From Lachnospiraceae bacterium KGMB03038 (GTDB lineage: Bacteria > Bacillota > Clostridia > Lachnospirales > Lachnospiraceae), in the NCBI GenBank assembly GCA_007361935.1, contig CP041667.1, positions 1,764,501 to 1,828,500 of the forward strand: 64,000 nucleotides of DNA. Direction: 5' to 3'. Of the stretch, positions 25,421 to 34,643 are shown one piece after another (position 1 is the stretch's first letter; each line of letters begins with the position of its first letter). The notes below the pieces were generated by a model. That model was not told the origin of the DNA. It did no database searches and saw nothing but the letters and a program-made list of their open reading frames with translations. Made by a program: the position numbers and the translations under genes.

Positions 25421-25774
25421 CTATGTATGAAGCTCGAAGCTGATCTTCAAGGCTTCATCAATTTTTCTCATGATTTCTTTGTCCAAGTGGCAGACCTGCT
25501 CTTTCAGCCGCTGTTTATCGATCGTTCTGATCTGTTCCAGCAGGACGACCGAATTCTTCACGATCTGATACCTTTTCGCGTCAATCTCCACATGGGTGGG
25601 CAGTTTGGCTTTGTTCATCCGCGATGTGATCGCCGCGCAGATCACAGTTGGGCTGTGTCTGTTCCCCACATCATTTTGTATGATCAATACCGGCCTCACT
25701 CCGCCCTGTTCCGATCCCACTACCGGACTTAAATCCGCGTAAAAAATATCGCCGCGCCTTACCTGCACCTTCAT
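25421..25774 (-). CDS. mazF: MazF/PemK-family endoribonuclease toxin
   Basis: A 117-residue protein with the MazF pattern: RRGDIFYADLSPVVGSEQGG followed by VRPVLIIQND, then CAAITSR and the basic loop QIRTIDKQRL near the end. MazF cuts mRNA at short sequences. The B. subtilis homologue NdoA sits next to alr and an antitoxin gene; here alr is 83 bases upstream and no antitoxin frame is visible in the gap. The antitoxin may be elsewhere or absent. The start at 25774 follows AAGTGTGAATGAAG; the RBS is weak (GGAAGCGAGTGTG), perhaps limiting synthesis. Confidence 0.85.
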   Translation of the reverse strand: MKVQVRRGDIFYADLSPVVGSEQGGVRPVLIIQNDVGNRHSPTVICAAITSRMNKAKLPTHVEIDAKRYQIVKNSVVLLEQIRTIDKQRLKEQVCHLDKEIMRKIDEALKISFELHT

Positions 25775-25857
25775 TCACACTCGCTTCCATCTAAGATAAG
25801 ATTAGTATTTCCATCTTTCTCGGATGTATACAGATACAGGCTTTTCCCCTGGTTTAT

Positions 25858-27024
25858 TTAACCAAAATAATCCATCTGTTCCACTACTTCGCCGTGACGG
25901 ATGAACTCTCTGGGAATCCGTTTTCCTAAGTCGCATACAAATTCATAGTTGAATCGGCCTGACAGGTCGCTTAAGACTTCAACCGGCAGATGTTCCTCTC
26001 CATTTGTCCCCACCAGGGTCACCGGATCTCCAAATTTCACATCCTCGATCTCGGTAGCATCCACCATGAACTGATCCATACATACCCGGCCCAAGATCGG
26101 CGCCTTTTTCCCATGGATCAGCACATATCCTTTATTGGACAGGCTCCTTGGGTAACCGTCGCCGTACCCTACCGGAATGGTAGCGATCTTCGTCCGCCTC
26201 TTTGTAATATAGGTGCTTCCGTAACTGACAGGGGTTCCCTCTTCCACCCACTTCACATGCGCCACATGGCTGAGCAACTCCAGGGCAGGTTTCAGCGGAA
26301 CATTTCCTTTGATCACTTCCTCAGAAGGATAAAGGCCATAAGTAGAGATCCCCGCCCGGACAAGATCCAGGTTTGCCTCTTTTACATCAATGATCCCAGC
26401 GCTGTTGCTGCAGTGATAATACTGGAAAACAACGCCTTTTCCTTCCAGCCTCTCCTTCATCCAAAGGTAATCCCTGATCTGCTTTTCTGTAAATGTTTTG
26501 TCGGTTTCATCTGCTTTCGCGAAATGAGTATAAAGCCCTTCTAAAGAAAGCCGGGGCAGACAGCTGATGGCTTTAATGGTATCCGCGCTTTCCTCCCGGA
26601 TCAAAAATCCCAGTCTCGACATTCCTGTATCCAGCTTGATATGTACGTAGGCCGTTTTGTCCAGACGCCGCGCCGTTTCGCTGATCCCCTCAGCCATTTC
26701 TCTGGTGTATACAGTAAACCGCACTTCCTGCCGGATGGCCGTCTCCCATTGGTCCGGAAAGATGCAGCCAAGCACCAGAATCGGTTTTTCTATGCCGCCT
26801 TTGCGAAGGAGGGCCGCCTCGTCCAGCGTTGCCACCGCATAGCCCCAGATATAATCCTTGGTTTCCAGCATCCGGGCGATCTGTACCGACCCATGGCCAT
26901 ATCCGTCCGTTTTGATCACGGAGATCATGGAGACCCCTTCCTTTATATTCTTTTTCATCATCTCCATATTGTACTCGATGGCGTCCAGGTCGATTCTTGC
27001 ACATACTCTGTTGTACTGCTTCAT
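25858..27024 (-). CDS. alr: Alanine racemase
   Basis: A 388-residue PLP enzyme that converts L- to D-alanine for peptidoglycan. The PLP lysine is in MISVIKTDGYGHG near residue 38. The other catalytic base, a tyrosine, is in GTPVSYGSTYI near 265. GMSRLGF and VGYGDGYPRSLSNKG are further family blocks. It follows nnr on the same strand with 13 bases between, and mazF follows it; the order nnr-alr-mazF is common in clostridia. ATG at 27024 has GGAG upstream (AAGTAAGGAGCGTGAGAGC). Confidence 0.92.
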   Translation of the reverse strand: MKQYNRVCARIDLDAIEYNMEMMKKNIKEGVSMISVIKTDGYGHGSVQIARMLETKDYIWGYAVATLDEAALLRKGGIEKPILVLGCIFPDQWETAIRQEVRFTVYTREMAEGISETARRLDKTAYVHIKLDTGMSRLGFLIREESADTIKAISCLPRLSLEGLYTHFAKADETDKTFTEKQIRDYLWMKERLEGKGVVFQYYHCSNSAGIIDVKEANLDLVRAGISTYGLYPSEEVIKGNVPLKPALELLSHVAHVKWVEEGTPVSYGSTYITKRRTKIATIPVGYGDGYPRSLSNKGYVLIHGKKAPILGRVCMDQFMVDATEIEDVKFGDPVTLVGTNGEEHLPVEVLSDLSGRFNYEFVCDLGKRIPREFIRHGEVVEQMDYFG

Positions 27025-27037
27025 GCTCTCACGCTCC

Positions 27038-28558
27038 TTACTTTATCTGATTGATCTTCTTGATCTTCTCTATCTCTTTCAGCGCCGGACCTAATTGACG
27101 GATCAGATCCCGCGCCAGTACGCTGTAGATTCCCAATTCTTCTCCAGCTTTTTCACCAGCTCTTCCGTGCAGATACACGCCCAGCCGGGCCGCGTTCTCG
27201 CAAGTCATCCCCTGGGCCAGAAGACCGGCGATGATCCCCGCAAGTACGTCTCCCGCTCCCGCCTTCGCCATGGCGCTGCTTCCCGTCAGGTTCAGGCAGG
27301 CTCTTCCTTTCCCGCTTTGGACCGCTGTCCTGGAATCCTTCAATACACAGGTCAGGTCTTCCTTTTCCACATATTTTTCAAGCTCCAAGAGGCGGTTGGC
27401 TTTGATCTCCGCTGCCGGTTTGCCGCAAAGCCGCTCCATTTCTTTCATATGGGGGGTAAAGATATAGTCTTTATGCTTTCTTTTTTTCATCAATTCTGGC
27501 CGCTCCGCGATCAAGTTCAGCCCATCCGCGTCAACTACAGTAGGTACCCTTCCTTCCCGGAGCAGGATCTCCATGATCTTCCTGGCGTTTTCTCCCTTTC
27601 CAAGCCCGGAGCCGGCAAGCACTACCGTCGCCCATCCAAGCAGTTCTTTTAACTCTTCTTCCCGGCAGACTTCATAGGGCCGGATAATGGCTTCCGGCAG
27701 AAGCTGCTGCAGGATCGGCCGGTTTTCTTCCGGCGTATAGATCTGGACCAGCCCCGCTCCTGCTGTGTAGGCCGCATACGCGTTAAGGTAGGCGGCTCCG
27801 CTCATTCCTTTGCTTCCAGCGATCACCAGCAGTTTCCCGTAAGTCCCCTTGTGAGAGTCCCCAGGACGTTCTGGAAGCAGCGAGGCATAATCCTTCTCTG
27901 ACAAGGCAATAGCTGTATGTGGATTCTGTTCCAATGGCAGTTCGCTTATCCCAATCTCTCTTTTTTCCACATTTCCCGCATACTCCTTGCCTGGATATAA
28001 GAGAAGTCCAATCTTTCTTGCCTGAAAAGTCACCGTATAATCCGCTCGAAACGCGCAGCCCAAGACGCGGCCCGTGTCCGCGGATACGCCGGAAGGGATG
28101 TCGATGGCCACTTTCACACCGGAAGATTGGTTCATCTTCTCGATCACTCCCGCGTATCTGCCCTCGATCTTCCGGCTTAACCCCACTCCAAAAATACCAT
28201 CTACTATGATACTATATTCATCCGCTTTATATTCGTCACTGATAACGCCCCCTGCTTTTTCAAACTGTTCCATCTGAAACGCGGTTTCCTTTGTAGCAGA
28301 AGATCTGTTTCCAATCATTACTGCCGTGACCTTTTCTCCCTTTCCAAGGAGAAGTCTGGCAACAGCGAATCCATCTCCTCCATTGTTGCCGGAGCCGCAC
28401 ACGACGCAGACAGAAGATAGATCCAGGCCTTTCTCTTCCATGAAACAGACACATTCCCCGGCCGCCCGTTCCATCAATTCCAAAGAGGGGATCCCCAGCG
28501 TCTGTATCGTATACTGGTCAGCCTCTTTCATCTGGCCGCCGCCTGGCAGATATTCCAT
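27038..28558 (-). CDS. nnr: Bifunctional NAD(P)H-hydrate epimerase / dehydratase
   Basis: A 506-residue repair enzyme. The N-terminal YjeF_N domain has VCGSGNNGGDGFAVARLLL and inverts the S/R hydrate epimers. The C-terminal ribokinase-like domain has FTPHMKEMERLCG and NLTGSSAMAKAGAGDVLAGI, and dehydrates the hydrate using a nucleotide. It repairs damaged NADH and NADPH. The start at 28558 has AGAGGTG upstream; an internal ATG at 28531 (MKEADQY) is an alternative. First gene of the nnr-alr-mazF-CBS run. Confidence 0.9.
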   Translation of the reverse strand: MEYLPGGGQMKEADQYTIQTLGIPSLELMERAAGECVCFMEEKGLDLSSVCVVCGSGNNGGDGFAVARLLLGKGEKVTAVMIGNRSSATKETAFQMEQFEKAGGVISDEYKADEYSIIVDGIFGVGLSRKIEGRYAGVIEKMNQSSGVKVAIDIPSGVSADTGRVLGCAFRADYTVTFQARKIGLLLYPGKEYAGNVEKREIGISELPLEQNPHTAIALSEKDYASLLPERPGDSHKGTYGKLLVIAGSKGMSGAAYLNAYAAYTAGAGLVQIYTPEENRPILQQLLPEAIIRPYEVCREEELKELLGWATVVLAGSGLGKGENARKIMEILLREGRVPTVVDADGLNLIAERPELMKKRKHKDYIFTPHMKEMERLCGKPAAEIKANRLLELEKYVEKEDLTCVLKDSRTAVQSGKGRACLNLTGSSAMAKAGAGDVLAGIIAGLLAQGMTCENAARLGVYLHGRAGEKAGEELGIYSVLARDLIRQLGPALKEIEKIKKINQIK

Positions 28559-28642
28559 TTCTTCACACCTCTATTCATATAGAAAGAACGTGCGAAGATA
28601 AGCCTGCCAGAACACGCTCACCGCCGCACGCCGTTTTCTATT

Positions 28643-29284
28643 TTATTTATGTTCCTTATTGTACCTGCTGATATTATAAGACAACTGCATCAGACTTTCA
28701 GACAAATGTACATTCTCTACAATGATATTTTCCGGAAGATTCAGATCCGTATGGGCAAAATTCCAGATGGCGCGCACGCCATTTTCCACCAGCATATCCG
28801 CCACTTCAATCGCTTTATCTTTTGGGATCGTAAGGGCCGCGATATCTACCTCATTCTTCTGAACGAATTCTTTCAATTCATCCATCATGCGAATCGGTAC
28901 TCCTCGGATAGAAACTCCCTGCAGTCTTGGATTCACATCAAAGATCCCTTTCAGAATGAATCCCCGTTTTTCAAACGCCGCGTAATTGGCAAGAGCCTGT
29001 CCCAGATTTCCTGCTCCGATGATGATCATATTATGATCTTCTTCCAGTCCCAGGATTTTCCCAATTTCCGTATATAAATATTTGACATTATACCCATAGC
29101 CCTGCTGTCCAAATCCGCCAAAATTATTCAAATCCTGCCTGATCTGAGATGCGGTCACTTTCATCCGTTTACTCAGGTCATTGGAGGAAATTCGTTCTAC
29201 ACCATTTTCCAGCAGCTCTCCTAAATATCTGTAGTATCTTGGAAGCCTGCGGATCACCGCCTGCGAAATCTCTCTGCCTTCCAC
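28643..29284 (-). CDS. rex: Redox-sensing transcriptional repressor Rex
   Basis: About 213 residues. Rex binds DNA when NAD+ dominates and is released by NADH, so it controls fermentation genes. The N-terminal winged helix has AVIRRLPRYYRYLGELL and KVTASQIRQDLNNFGGFGQQGYGYNV. The C-terminal Rossmann fold has IIGAGNLGQALANY and ALTIPKDKAIEVADMLVENG. The frame opens with GTG at 29293, but that GTG directly abuts the AGGAAG; the GTG at 29284 has correct spacing and fits family starts better. A likely target, the alcohol dehydrogenase promoter at about 15.3 kb, is in this window. Confidence 0.93.
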   Translation of the reverse strand: MEGREISQAVIRRLPRYYRYLGELLENGVERISSNDLSKRMKVTASQIRQDLNNFGGFGQQGYGYNVKYLYTEIGKILGLEEDHNMIIIGAGNLGQALANYAAFEKRGFILKGIFDVNPRLQGVSIRGVPIRMMDELKEFVQKNEVDIAALTIPKDKAIEVADMLVENGVRAIWNFAHTDLNLPENIIVENVHLSESLMQLSYNISRYNKEHK

Positions 29285-29316
29285 TCTCTTCACCTTCCTG
29301 TTATATTCTAGAAATT

Positions 29317-29345
29317 ATTATATAAAATTGTGCCTGCAAAGTCAA
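29317..29345 (-). promoter_or_regulatory. Promoter of rex
   Basis: On the minus strand TTGACT (29340-29345) and TATAAT (29317-29322) are 17 bases apart, about 33 bases before the start codon. Confidence 0.8.
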
Positions 29346-29373
29346 ACTTTTAGTTGTTTTTTGTCCTATTTCC

Positions 29374-29379
29374 GCTATA
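29374..29379 (+). promoter_or_regulatory. -10 box upstream of the ABC-F gene
   Basis: TATAAT on the plus strand, 33 bases before the ABC-F start. TTGTTT about 17 bases upstream can serve as a weak -35 box. Together with the rex promoter it makes a divergent pair. Confidence 0.5.
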
Positions 29380-29412
29380 ATGAAGACGTATGTTATAAAT
29401 TTGGAGGAACTT

Positions 29413-31329
29413 ATGATACTGGCATGTCACGCAATTGAAAAAGCATTTGGAGAAGAAATCATTGTAAAAAACGGCTCCTTTCACATAGAAGAACATGAAA
29501 AAACCGCCCTGGTAGGACCAAACGGGGCGGGCAAGACGACTTTGCTCAAAATGATCGTCGGCGAACTTGCCCCGGATAATGGAACTGTTACGCTGTCCAA
29601 GGACAAAACCCTTGGTTATCTGGCCCAGCATCAGGAAATGAACAGTACCCATACCATCTACGAAGAGGTCCGGACTGCCAAGGCGGAAATCTTTGAAATC
29701 GAACGGCGCATCCGGGAGATCGAACGTGAGATGCCACACCTCCAGGGGGAACGGCTTCAGGAACAGATGGAAACCTATCACCGCCTGACCACTCTTTTTG
29801 AAGCAGAAAACGGTTATGCCTGTGAAAGTGAGATCACAGGCGTTTTGAAAGGTCTTGGTTTCCAGGAATCAGAGTTTACAAAAACCGTAGATACCCTTTC
29901 CGGCGGCCAGAAAACCCGTGTCTCACTGGGAAAACTCCTTTTAAAAAAGCCGGACGTCCTGCTTTTGGACGAGCCTACCAACCACTTAGACCTGAATTCT
30001 ATTACCTGGCTGGAAACCTATCTCTTAAATTATCCGGGAGCCGTCCTGATCGTCTCCCACGACCGGTATTTCCTGAACCGGGTGGTCACGAAAGTGGTAG
30101 AGATCGAACACGGAGAACTGAATACTTATCTTGGCAATTACACCGATTATTCCAATAAGAAAAAACAGATCCAGGAAGCGAAATTAAAAGAATACCTGAA
30201 TCAGCAGCAGGAAATCCGCCATCAGGAAGCTGTCATTGAAAAACTCCGCTCTTTTAACCGGGAGAAATCCATCAAGCGGGCAGAGAGCCGGGAGAAAATG
30301 TTGGAAAAGATCAAGTTGGTGGAGAAACCAGTCACGCAGGAAACGGAGATCCACTTAAAGCTGGAACCCTCCTGTCAGAGCGGAAACGATGTACTTTCTG
30401 TAGAGCGCTTAAGTAAATCTTTCCCCCCACAGACTTTATTTCACGATGTCAGCTTCCAGATCCGCCGCGGCGAACATGTGGCTGTGATCGGCGACAATGG
30501 CACGGGAAAGACTACACTTTTAAAGATTTTGAATCAGGTGATCTCCCCGGATTCGGGAAGTTTTTCTCTTGGGACCAATGTCCATATCGGCTATTATGAC
30601 CAGGAGCATCATGTGCTGCACATGGAAAAGACGATCTTTGAAGAGATTTCCGATGACTATCCTTCCCTTACCAATACTCAGATCCGCAACATGCTGGCCG
30701 CGTTCCTCTTTACTGGAGACGATGTGTTTAAGCGGATCCAGGATTTAAGCGGCGGGGAACGGGGCCGGGTCTCTCTTGCCAAACTTATGCTTTCCGAGGC
30801 TAATTTCCTGATCCTGGACGAGCCTACCAACCACCTGGATATTACCTCCAAGGAAATCTTGGAGCGGGCCTTAAACGACTATACCGGAACGGTGCTCTAT
30901 GTCTCCCATGACCGGTATTTTATCAACCAGACCGCCACGCGGATCTTGGAGCTGGTCAACCATCAGTTTGTCAACTATATTGGAAACTACGATTATTATC
31001 TGGAGAAAAAGGAAGAACTGACGGCCGCGTACACCACTGCTTCATCGGATTCATCCGCTTCCCAGGAAATGTCTGGTTCCAGTACAAAGCAGAGCTGGCA
31101 GGAGCAAAAAGAAGCGCAAGCCAGACAGCGCAAACGCGCCAATGACTTAAAACGTACAGAAGCACGGATCGAGGAATTGGAAGAACGAAGCGCCGCCATC
31201 GACCAGCTTATGACGGAGGAAGAAGTCTATACCAACTCTGTCAAATGCCAGGAGCTGGCCGGGGAAAAAGCTCAAATCGAAGCAGAACTGGCAGATCTCT
31301 ATGAGCAGTGGGAAGACCTGGCGGAATAA
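29413..31329 (+). CDS. ABC-F family ATP-binding protein
   Basis: A 638-residue cytosolic protein with two ABC modules and no membrane part. Module 1: LVGPNGAGKTTLLKMIVGE, LSGGQKTRVSLGKLL, LLLDEPTNHLDLNS. Module 2: VIGDNGTGKTTLLKILNQ, LSGGERGRVSLAKLM, LILDEPTNHLDITS. The linker (about 250-320) is charged and helical, as in translation factors of this family, and a coiled coil closes the protein. ABC-F proteins bind the ribosomal E site and aid translation or give antibiotic resistance; this one resembles housekeeping members (YdiF/Uup-like). The start at 29413 has GGAGG five bases upstream; the frame itself opens earlier. It is the only plus-strand gene in this stretch. Confidence 0.88.
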   Translation: MILACHAIEKAFGEEIIVKNGSFHIEEHEKTALVGPNGAGKTTLLKMIVGELAPDNGTVTLSKDKTLGYLAQHQEMNSTHTIYEEVRTAKAEIFEIERRIREIEREMPHLQGERLQEQMETYHRLTTLFEAENGYACESEITGVLKGLGFQESEFTKTVDTLSGGQKTRVSLGKLLLKKPDVLLLDEPTNHLDLNSITWLETYLLNYPGAVLIVSHDRYFLNRVVTKVVEIEHGELNTYLGNYTDYSNKKKQIQEAKLKEYLNQQQEIRHQEAVIEKLRSFNREKSIKRAESREKMLEKIKLVEKPVTQETEIHLKLEPSCQSGNDVLSVERLSKSFPPQTLFHDVSFQIRRGEHVAVIGDNGTGKTTLLKILNQVISPDSGSFSLGTNVHIGYYDQEHHVLHMEKTIFEEISDDYPSLTNTQIRNMLAAFLFTGDDVFKRIQDLSGGERGRVSLAKLMLSEANFLILDEPTNHLDITSKEILERALNDYTGTVLYVSHDRYFINQTATRILELVNHQFVNYIGNYDYYLEKKEELTAAYTTASSDSSASQEMSGSSTKQSWQEQKEAQARQRKRANDLKRTEARIEELEERSAAIDQLMTEEEVYTNSVKCQELAGEKAQIEAELADLYEQWEDLAE

Positions 31330-31348
31330 CTTCCTGAATGTAATGAAG

Positions 31349-31395
31349 AAAGGGACGAAAAGCCATAGATACGGCTTTTCGTCCCTTTCCTTTTT
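31349..31395. terminator. Bidirectional terminator between ABC-F gene and pepD
   Basis: AAAGGGACGAAAAGCC (31349-31364) pairs with GGCTTTTCGTCCCTTT (31373-31388) around an 8-base loop, with T runs on both sides. It serves both convergent genes. Confidence 0.9.
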
Positions 31396-31400
31396 CATTT

Positions 31401-32849
31401 CTATTTTAATTCTTTTAAGATTTCTTTCAAAAATTCCCAGGTACGCTCTGTGGAAGCAATATCCAGCTTCTCGTTAAAGGAGTGGATATCCAGGATATTT
31501 GGGCCAAAGGATACGCAGTCCAGATCCGGGCGTTTGCCAAGGAACAGGCCGCACTCCAATCCTGCGTGAACTGCCGACACCACCGGCTCTTTTCCGAACA
31601 TTCTCGTGTAAATATCCACCATGACTTTCCGAAGTTCAGAATCCGGATCAAACTGCCATGCGGGATACTGGCTGATGGTCCGGGTGGTTCCGCCTGCGGC
31701 TTTGCCGCACTGCTCCAATTGTTCCCGAAGCTGCTGTTTTCTGCTTTCTACAGAACTGCGGATCAGATGGACCGTCCGGACGGTATCCTCTGAGGTCTCT
31801 GCCACGCCGATATTTAAAGAAGTCTCTGCCAGGCCCTTCAGTTTCCTGCTGTATTCCTGAAGCCCATCTGGACAAAGCATCAAATACATGATCACATGTT
31901 CCGCGCTTTCTTTTGTCATAACCGCTTCCCTTGCAGTTCCCTCTGCTCCATAGGTTACTTCCAGAGTGGGTTCCTCTCCCATAAATTCCTGCAGCCAGAT
32001 TTCCTTCATCTCGCCGATCATCTCCAAGATCCTGGCTTCCTTCTCCGGCTCCGCCAGAAATACCGCTTCCGATTCCGAAGCGATCACGTTATCTTTGGAC
32101 CCTCCGTTGATGGAGATCAAGCTGATCGGAACCTCCTGCTGGATCCTGTACAGAAGTCTTCCCATCATTTTATGGGCGTTTCCGCGCTGTCTGTGGATCT
32201 CGTTTCCTGAATGGCCGCCCAGAAGTCCATGGACTTTAACTCGGATCTTGGTTCCGGTACGGTCCTCTCTTTCCACCGGGATTTTCGTCTCGAACACGAT
32301 TCCTCCCGCGCATCCAGAAGTCAGGACGCCTTCTTCCTCGGAATCGATGTTTAAAAGCTTCTTTCCCTTCAAACCTGACAGATCTACGGCTTCCGCGCCG
32401 CCCATTCCGGTTTCTTCATCTACTGTGAATACGGCCTCGATCGGTGGGTGGGGAATGTCGCTGCTGTCCAGGACCGCCATGGCCATCGCGATCGCGATGC
32501 CATCGTCTCCGCCAAGCGTGGTCCCTTTGGCTTTCACATATCCGTCTTCCACATACAAGTCCAGTCCATCGGTTTTAAAATCATGGTCGGAATCCGGCGT
32601 CTTCTCGCAGACCATATCCAAATGTCCTTGAAGGATCACTGGCTCGCTGTCTTCATACCCTTTAGTCCCAGGCTTCTTGATGATCACATCATTCGCCTCA
32701 TCCTGCTGTACTTCCAGTCCCCGTTCCTTCGCAAACGCCACACAGTAATCACTGATCCGCTTTGTATCAAAGGTCCCGTGAGGGATCTGACACAACTCTT
32801 CGAAAAAATGGAAGACTTTTTCTGGTTTTACCTGGTTTAATACTGCCAT
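31401..32849 (-). CDS. pepD: Aminoacyl-histidine dipeptidase (M20 family)
   Basis: A 482-residue zinc peptidase that cleaves Xaa-His and other dipeptides. M20 motifs: ILQGHLDMVCEK (first metal His/Asp) near residue 75, TLGGDDGIAIAMAMAVL near 113, FTVDEETGMGGAEAVDLSGL (catalytic Glu) near 140, and SAVHAGLECGLFLGKRPDLDC near 415 for the distal metal site. No signal peptide, so cytosolic. The ATG at 32849 follows GGTAAGGAAAC. Monocistronic, with its own promoter and a shared terminator. Confidence 0.9.
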   Translation of the reverse strand: MAVLNQVKPEKVFHFFEELCQIPHGTFDTKRISDYCVAFAKERGLEVQQDEANDVIIKKPGTKGYEDSEPVILQGHLDMVCEKTPDSDHDFKTDGLDLYVEDGYVKAKGTTLGGDDGIAIAMAMAVLDSSDIPHPPIEAVFTVDEETGMGGAEAVDLSGLKGKKLLNIDSEEEGVLTSGCAGGIVFETKIPVEREDRTGTKIRVKVHGLLGGHSGNEIHRQRGNAHKMMGRLLYRIQQEVPISLISINGGSKDNVIASESEAVFLAEPEKEARILEMIGEMKEIWLQEFMGEEPTLEVTYGAEGTAREAVMTKESAEHVIMYLMLCPDGLQEYSRKLKGLAETSLNIGVAETSEDTVRTVHLIRSSVESRKQQLREQLEQCGKAAGGTTRTISQYPAWQFDPDSELRKVMVDIYTRMFGKEPVVSAVHAGLECGLFLGKRPDLDCVSFGPNILDIHSFNEKLDIASTERTWEFLKEILKELK

Positions 32850-32918
32850 GTTTCCTTACCTCTTTTCTTTTGATTCCAGCATTTATCCCCTAAGTGCTGG
32901 TTTCATTTTCTATTCTCT

Positions 32919-32947
32919 ATTATGAAACTGGAATCATAAAATTTCAA
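32919..32947 (-). promoter_or_regulatory. Promoter of pepD
   Basis: On the minus strand TTGAAA (32942-32947) and CATAAT (32919-32924) are 17 bases apart, 70 bases before the start codon. The leader includes a short hairpin (CCAGCA...TGCTGG at 32877-32901). Confidence 0.6.
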
Positions 32948-32992
32948 CCGCTTCCATAGAATAAATCAAGAATCTTTCCGGCGGCGGCTTCT

Positions 32993-33976
32993 ATGAAACG
33001 GCTCTTTTACCTGTGGACACCGATTCTTTTTTTCCTTCTTATGTTCCTGTTCCCCCAACCTGTTTTCCAAGGCGCGAAGGATGGCCTGCTTCTCTGGTTC
33101 AACACGGTTCTCCCCACCCTTCTTCCTTTTTTGATCCTTTCCAATCTTTTGCTCAACACCCAGGCAGTCCATGCGGTCAGCCGGGGCGCCGGCTTCTTTC
33201 TGCGTCCATTCCTGCAAGTCTCAGACTATGGGGCCTATACAGTTTTAGCCGGATTTTTCTGCGGATATCCTATGGGAGGCAAGACTGCCTCTGACCTTAT
33301 TCGCTCTGGACGGATCACAAAGGCAGAAGGAGCGTATCTCCTTTCTTTCTGCAATAATACAAGCCCTATGTTTGTAGTAAGTTTTGTGGCCGCCCAGAAT
33401 TTAAAACGACCTGCACTTGCCCTGCCTGCTCTTGGAATCTTATGGATCTCGGCGATTGCCTGCAGTTTCCTTTTCCGCGGGAATCTTGCGCGCAAAGTCT
33501 ATCTCCGCGAACGTCATTCTTCTGACGTTCTCTGTCCTGCTCTTACTTCTTCCGATGGTGATCGGACTGATCACAACGCTTCCAGACAATCCAGCCTTTT
33601 AGACAATTGCATCATGGATGGTTTTGAGGCGATCACAAAAATCGGGGGATATATTATGCTGTTTTCCATCTGCATAGAGCTCTTCGGGCTTCTGCCTTTC
33701 CATGACGCCCCTTTCTTCCAGATGATCCTGTCATCTCTGGAGATCACAAATGGTATTGTATTGATCAGCGATACAGGCTTCTCCTTCCCCGCCAAATTCA
33801 TCCTATGTATGTCTCTTGCTTCTTTCGGCGGATGGTGTTCTGTCGCCCAGACCCAATGCATGATCCAAGAAAGCGGTCTATCTATTTCCTCTTATATCGT
33901 ACAAAAGCTGGTCACCATGTTGGTGACCAGCTTGATCGCTTTTTTCTATCTTTTACTTTTCCCGCTGGGATCGTAA
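32993..33976 (+). CDS. ylbJ: YlbJ-like sporulation integral membrane protein
   Basis: A 327-residue protein with about eight membrane segments. It matches the YlbJ (SpoVV) family: LLWFNTVLPTLLPFLILSNLL near residue 35, FFCGYPMGGKTASDLI near 90 and FCNNTSPMF near 120, with a later FGGWCSVAQTQ. In B. subtilis this protein is needed in the mother cell for moving dipicolinic acid into the forespore. ATG at 32993 has only a weak RBS. The plus-strand orientation matches the usual position next to coaD and rsmD in clostridia. A hydrophilic loop (RHSSDVLCPALTSSDGD) separates the two halves. Confidence 0.8.
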   Translation: MKRLFYLWTPILFFLLMFLFPQPVFQGAKDGLLLWFNTVLPTLLPFLILSNLLLNTQAVHAVSRGAGFFLRPFLQVSDYGAYTVLAGFFCGYPMGGKTASDLIRSGRITKAEGAYLLSFCNNTSPMFVVSFVAAQNLKRPALALPALGILWISAIACSFLFRGNLARKVYLRERHSSDVLCPALTSSDGDRTDHNASRQSSLLDNCIMDGFEAITKIGGYIMLFSICIELFGLLPFHDAPFFQMILSSLEITNGIVLISDTGFSFPAKFILCMSLASFGGWCSVAQTQCMIQESGLSISSYIVQKLVTMLVTSLIAFFYLLLFPLGS

Positions 33977-34007
33977 ATATATTCTCTATTTGCTTTCCTA
34001 ATTCACT

Positions 34008-34643
34008 TTAGAGAAGATCCTCCTCATCCACCTCGAACTCCTCTTCCTGGTCTTCTGGCTCTGGATTTCCATATTCCGCCTCTAATCCCTGTGAGGACTG
34101 ATCCGGGATCTCCAATTCCGACCGATTATTGCGGACCATGTCATAACACTCCTGAAGAGAATTCACCAATCCATCGTATTTGGTGGTGTAGCTGTCCAGC
34201 GTATGTCCGATGATGCTCTCGGCATTCGCGAGAAGATCGTCTGTATACTGCATAGCGCCAATACGGATATCGTTGGCATCCCTGGTAGCGTTGTCCAAGA
34301 TCTCCTGCGCCTGATCTGTTGCCGCGGTCACAATCTCATTTGCCTGCGCGTAAGCCTGCTGCATGATCTCATGCTCGCTGACCAGCTCATTTGTCTGAAT
34401 CTGAGCTTCTTCGATCATACTATCCGCTTTCGCCTGGGCGTCTGCCAGGATAGCGTCCTTATTTGCGATGATCTTCTGATATCTCTTGATCTCATCCGGC
34501 GTCTTCATGCGCAGTTCACGCAGAAGCTCGTCCATCTGATCCTTATTGACAATAATCTTAGTGGTAGACAAAGGCTGAAATTTACAACTGTCAATATACT
34601 CCTCAATTTCTTCGATGATCTGTTCAATACGGCTGCTCATCAT
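34008..34643 (-). CDS. Coiled-coil protein, often annotated ATPase subunit-like
   Basis: A 211-residue soluble protein, mostly long amphipathic helix from about 45 to 150 (RYQKIIANKDAILADAQAKA ... QAYAQANEIVTAATDQAQEIL), ending in a strongly acidic tail (EPEDQEEEFEVDEEDLL). In clostridia this family follows coaD and is labelled an ATPase or DivIVA-like protein, without experimental basis that I know of. The start overlaps the coaD stop (ATGA), so translation is coupled; the first of two consecutive ATGs has better spacing from GGAGAG. The function is unknown; a septum or envelope scaffold role is inference. Confidence 0.65.
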   Translation of the reverse strand: MMSSRIEQIIEEIEEYIDSCKFQPLSTTKIIVNKDQMDELLRELRMKTPDEIKRYQKIIANKDAILADAQAKADSMIEEAQIQTNELVSEHEIMQQAYAQANEIVTAATDQAQEILDNATRDANDIRIGAMQYTDDLLANAESIIGHTLDSYTTKYDGLVNSLQECYDMVRNNRSELEIPDQSSQGLEAEYGNPEPEDQEEEFEVDEEDLL

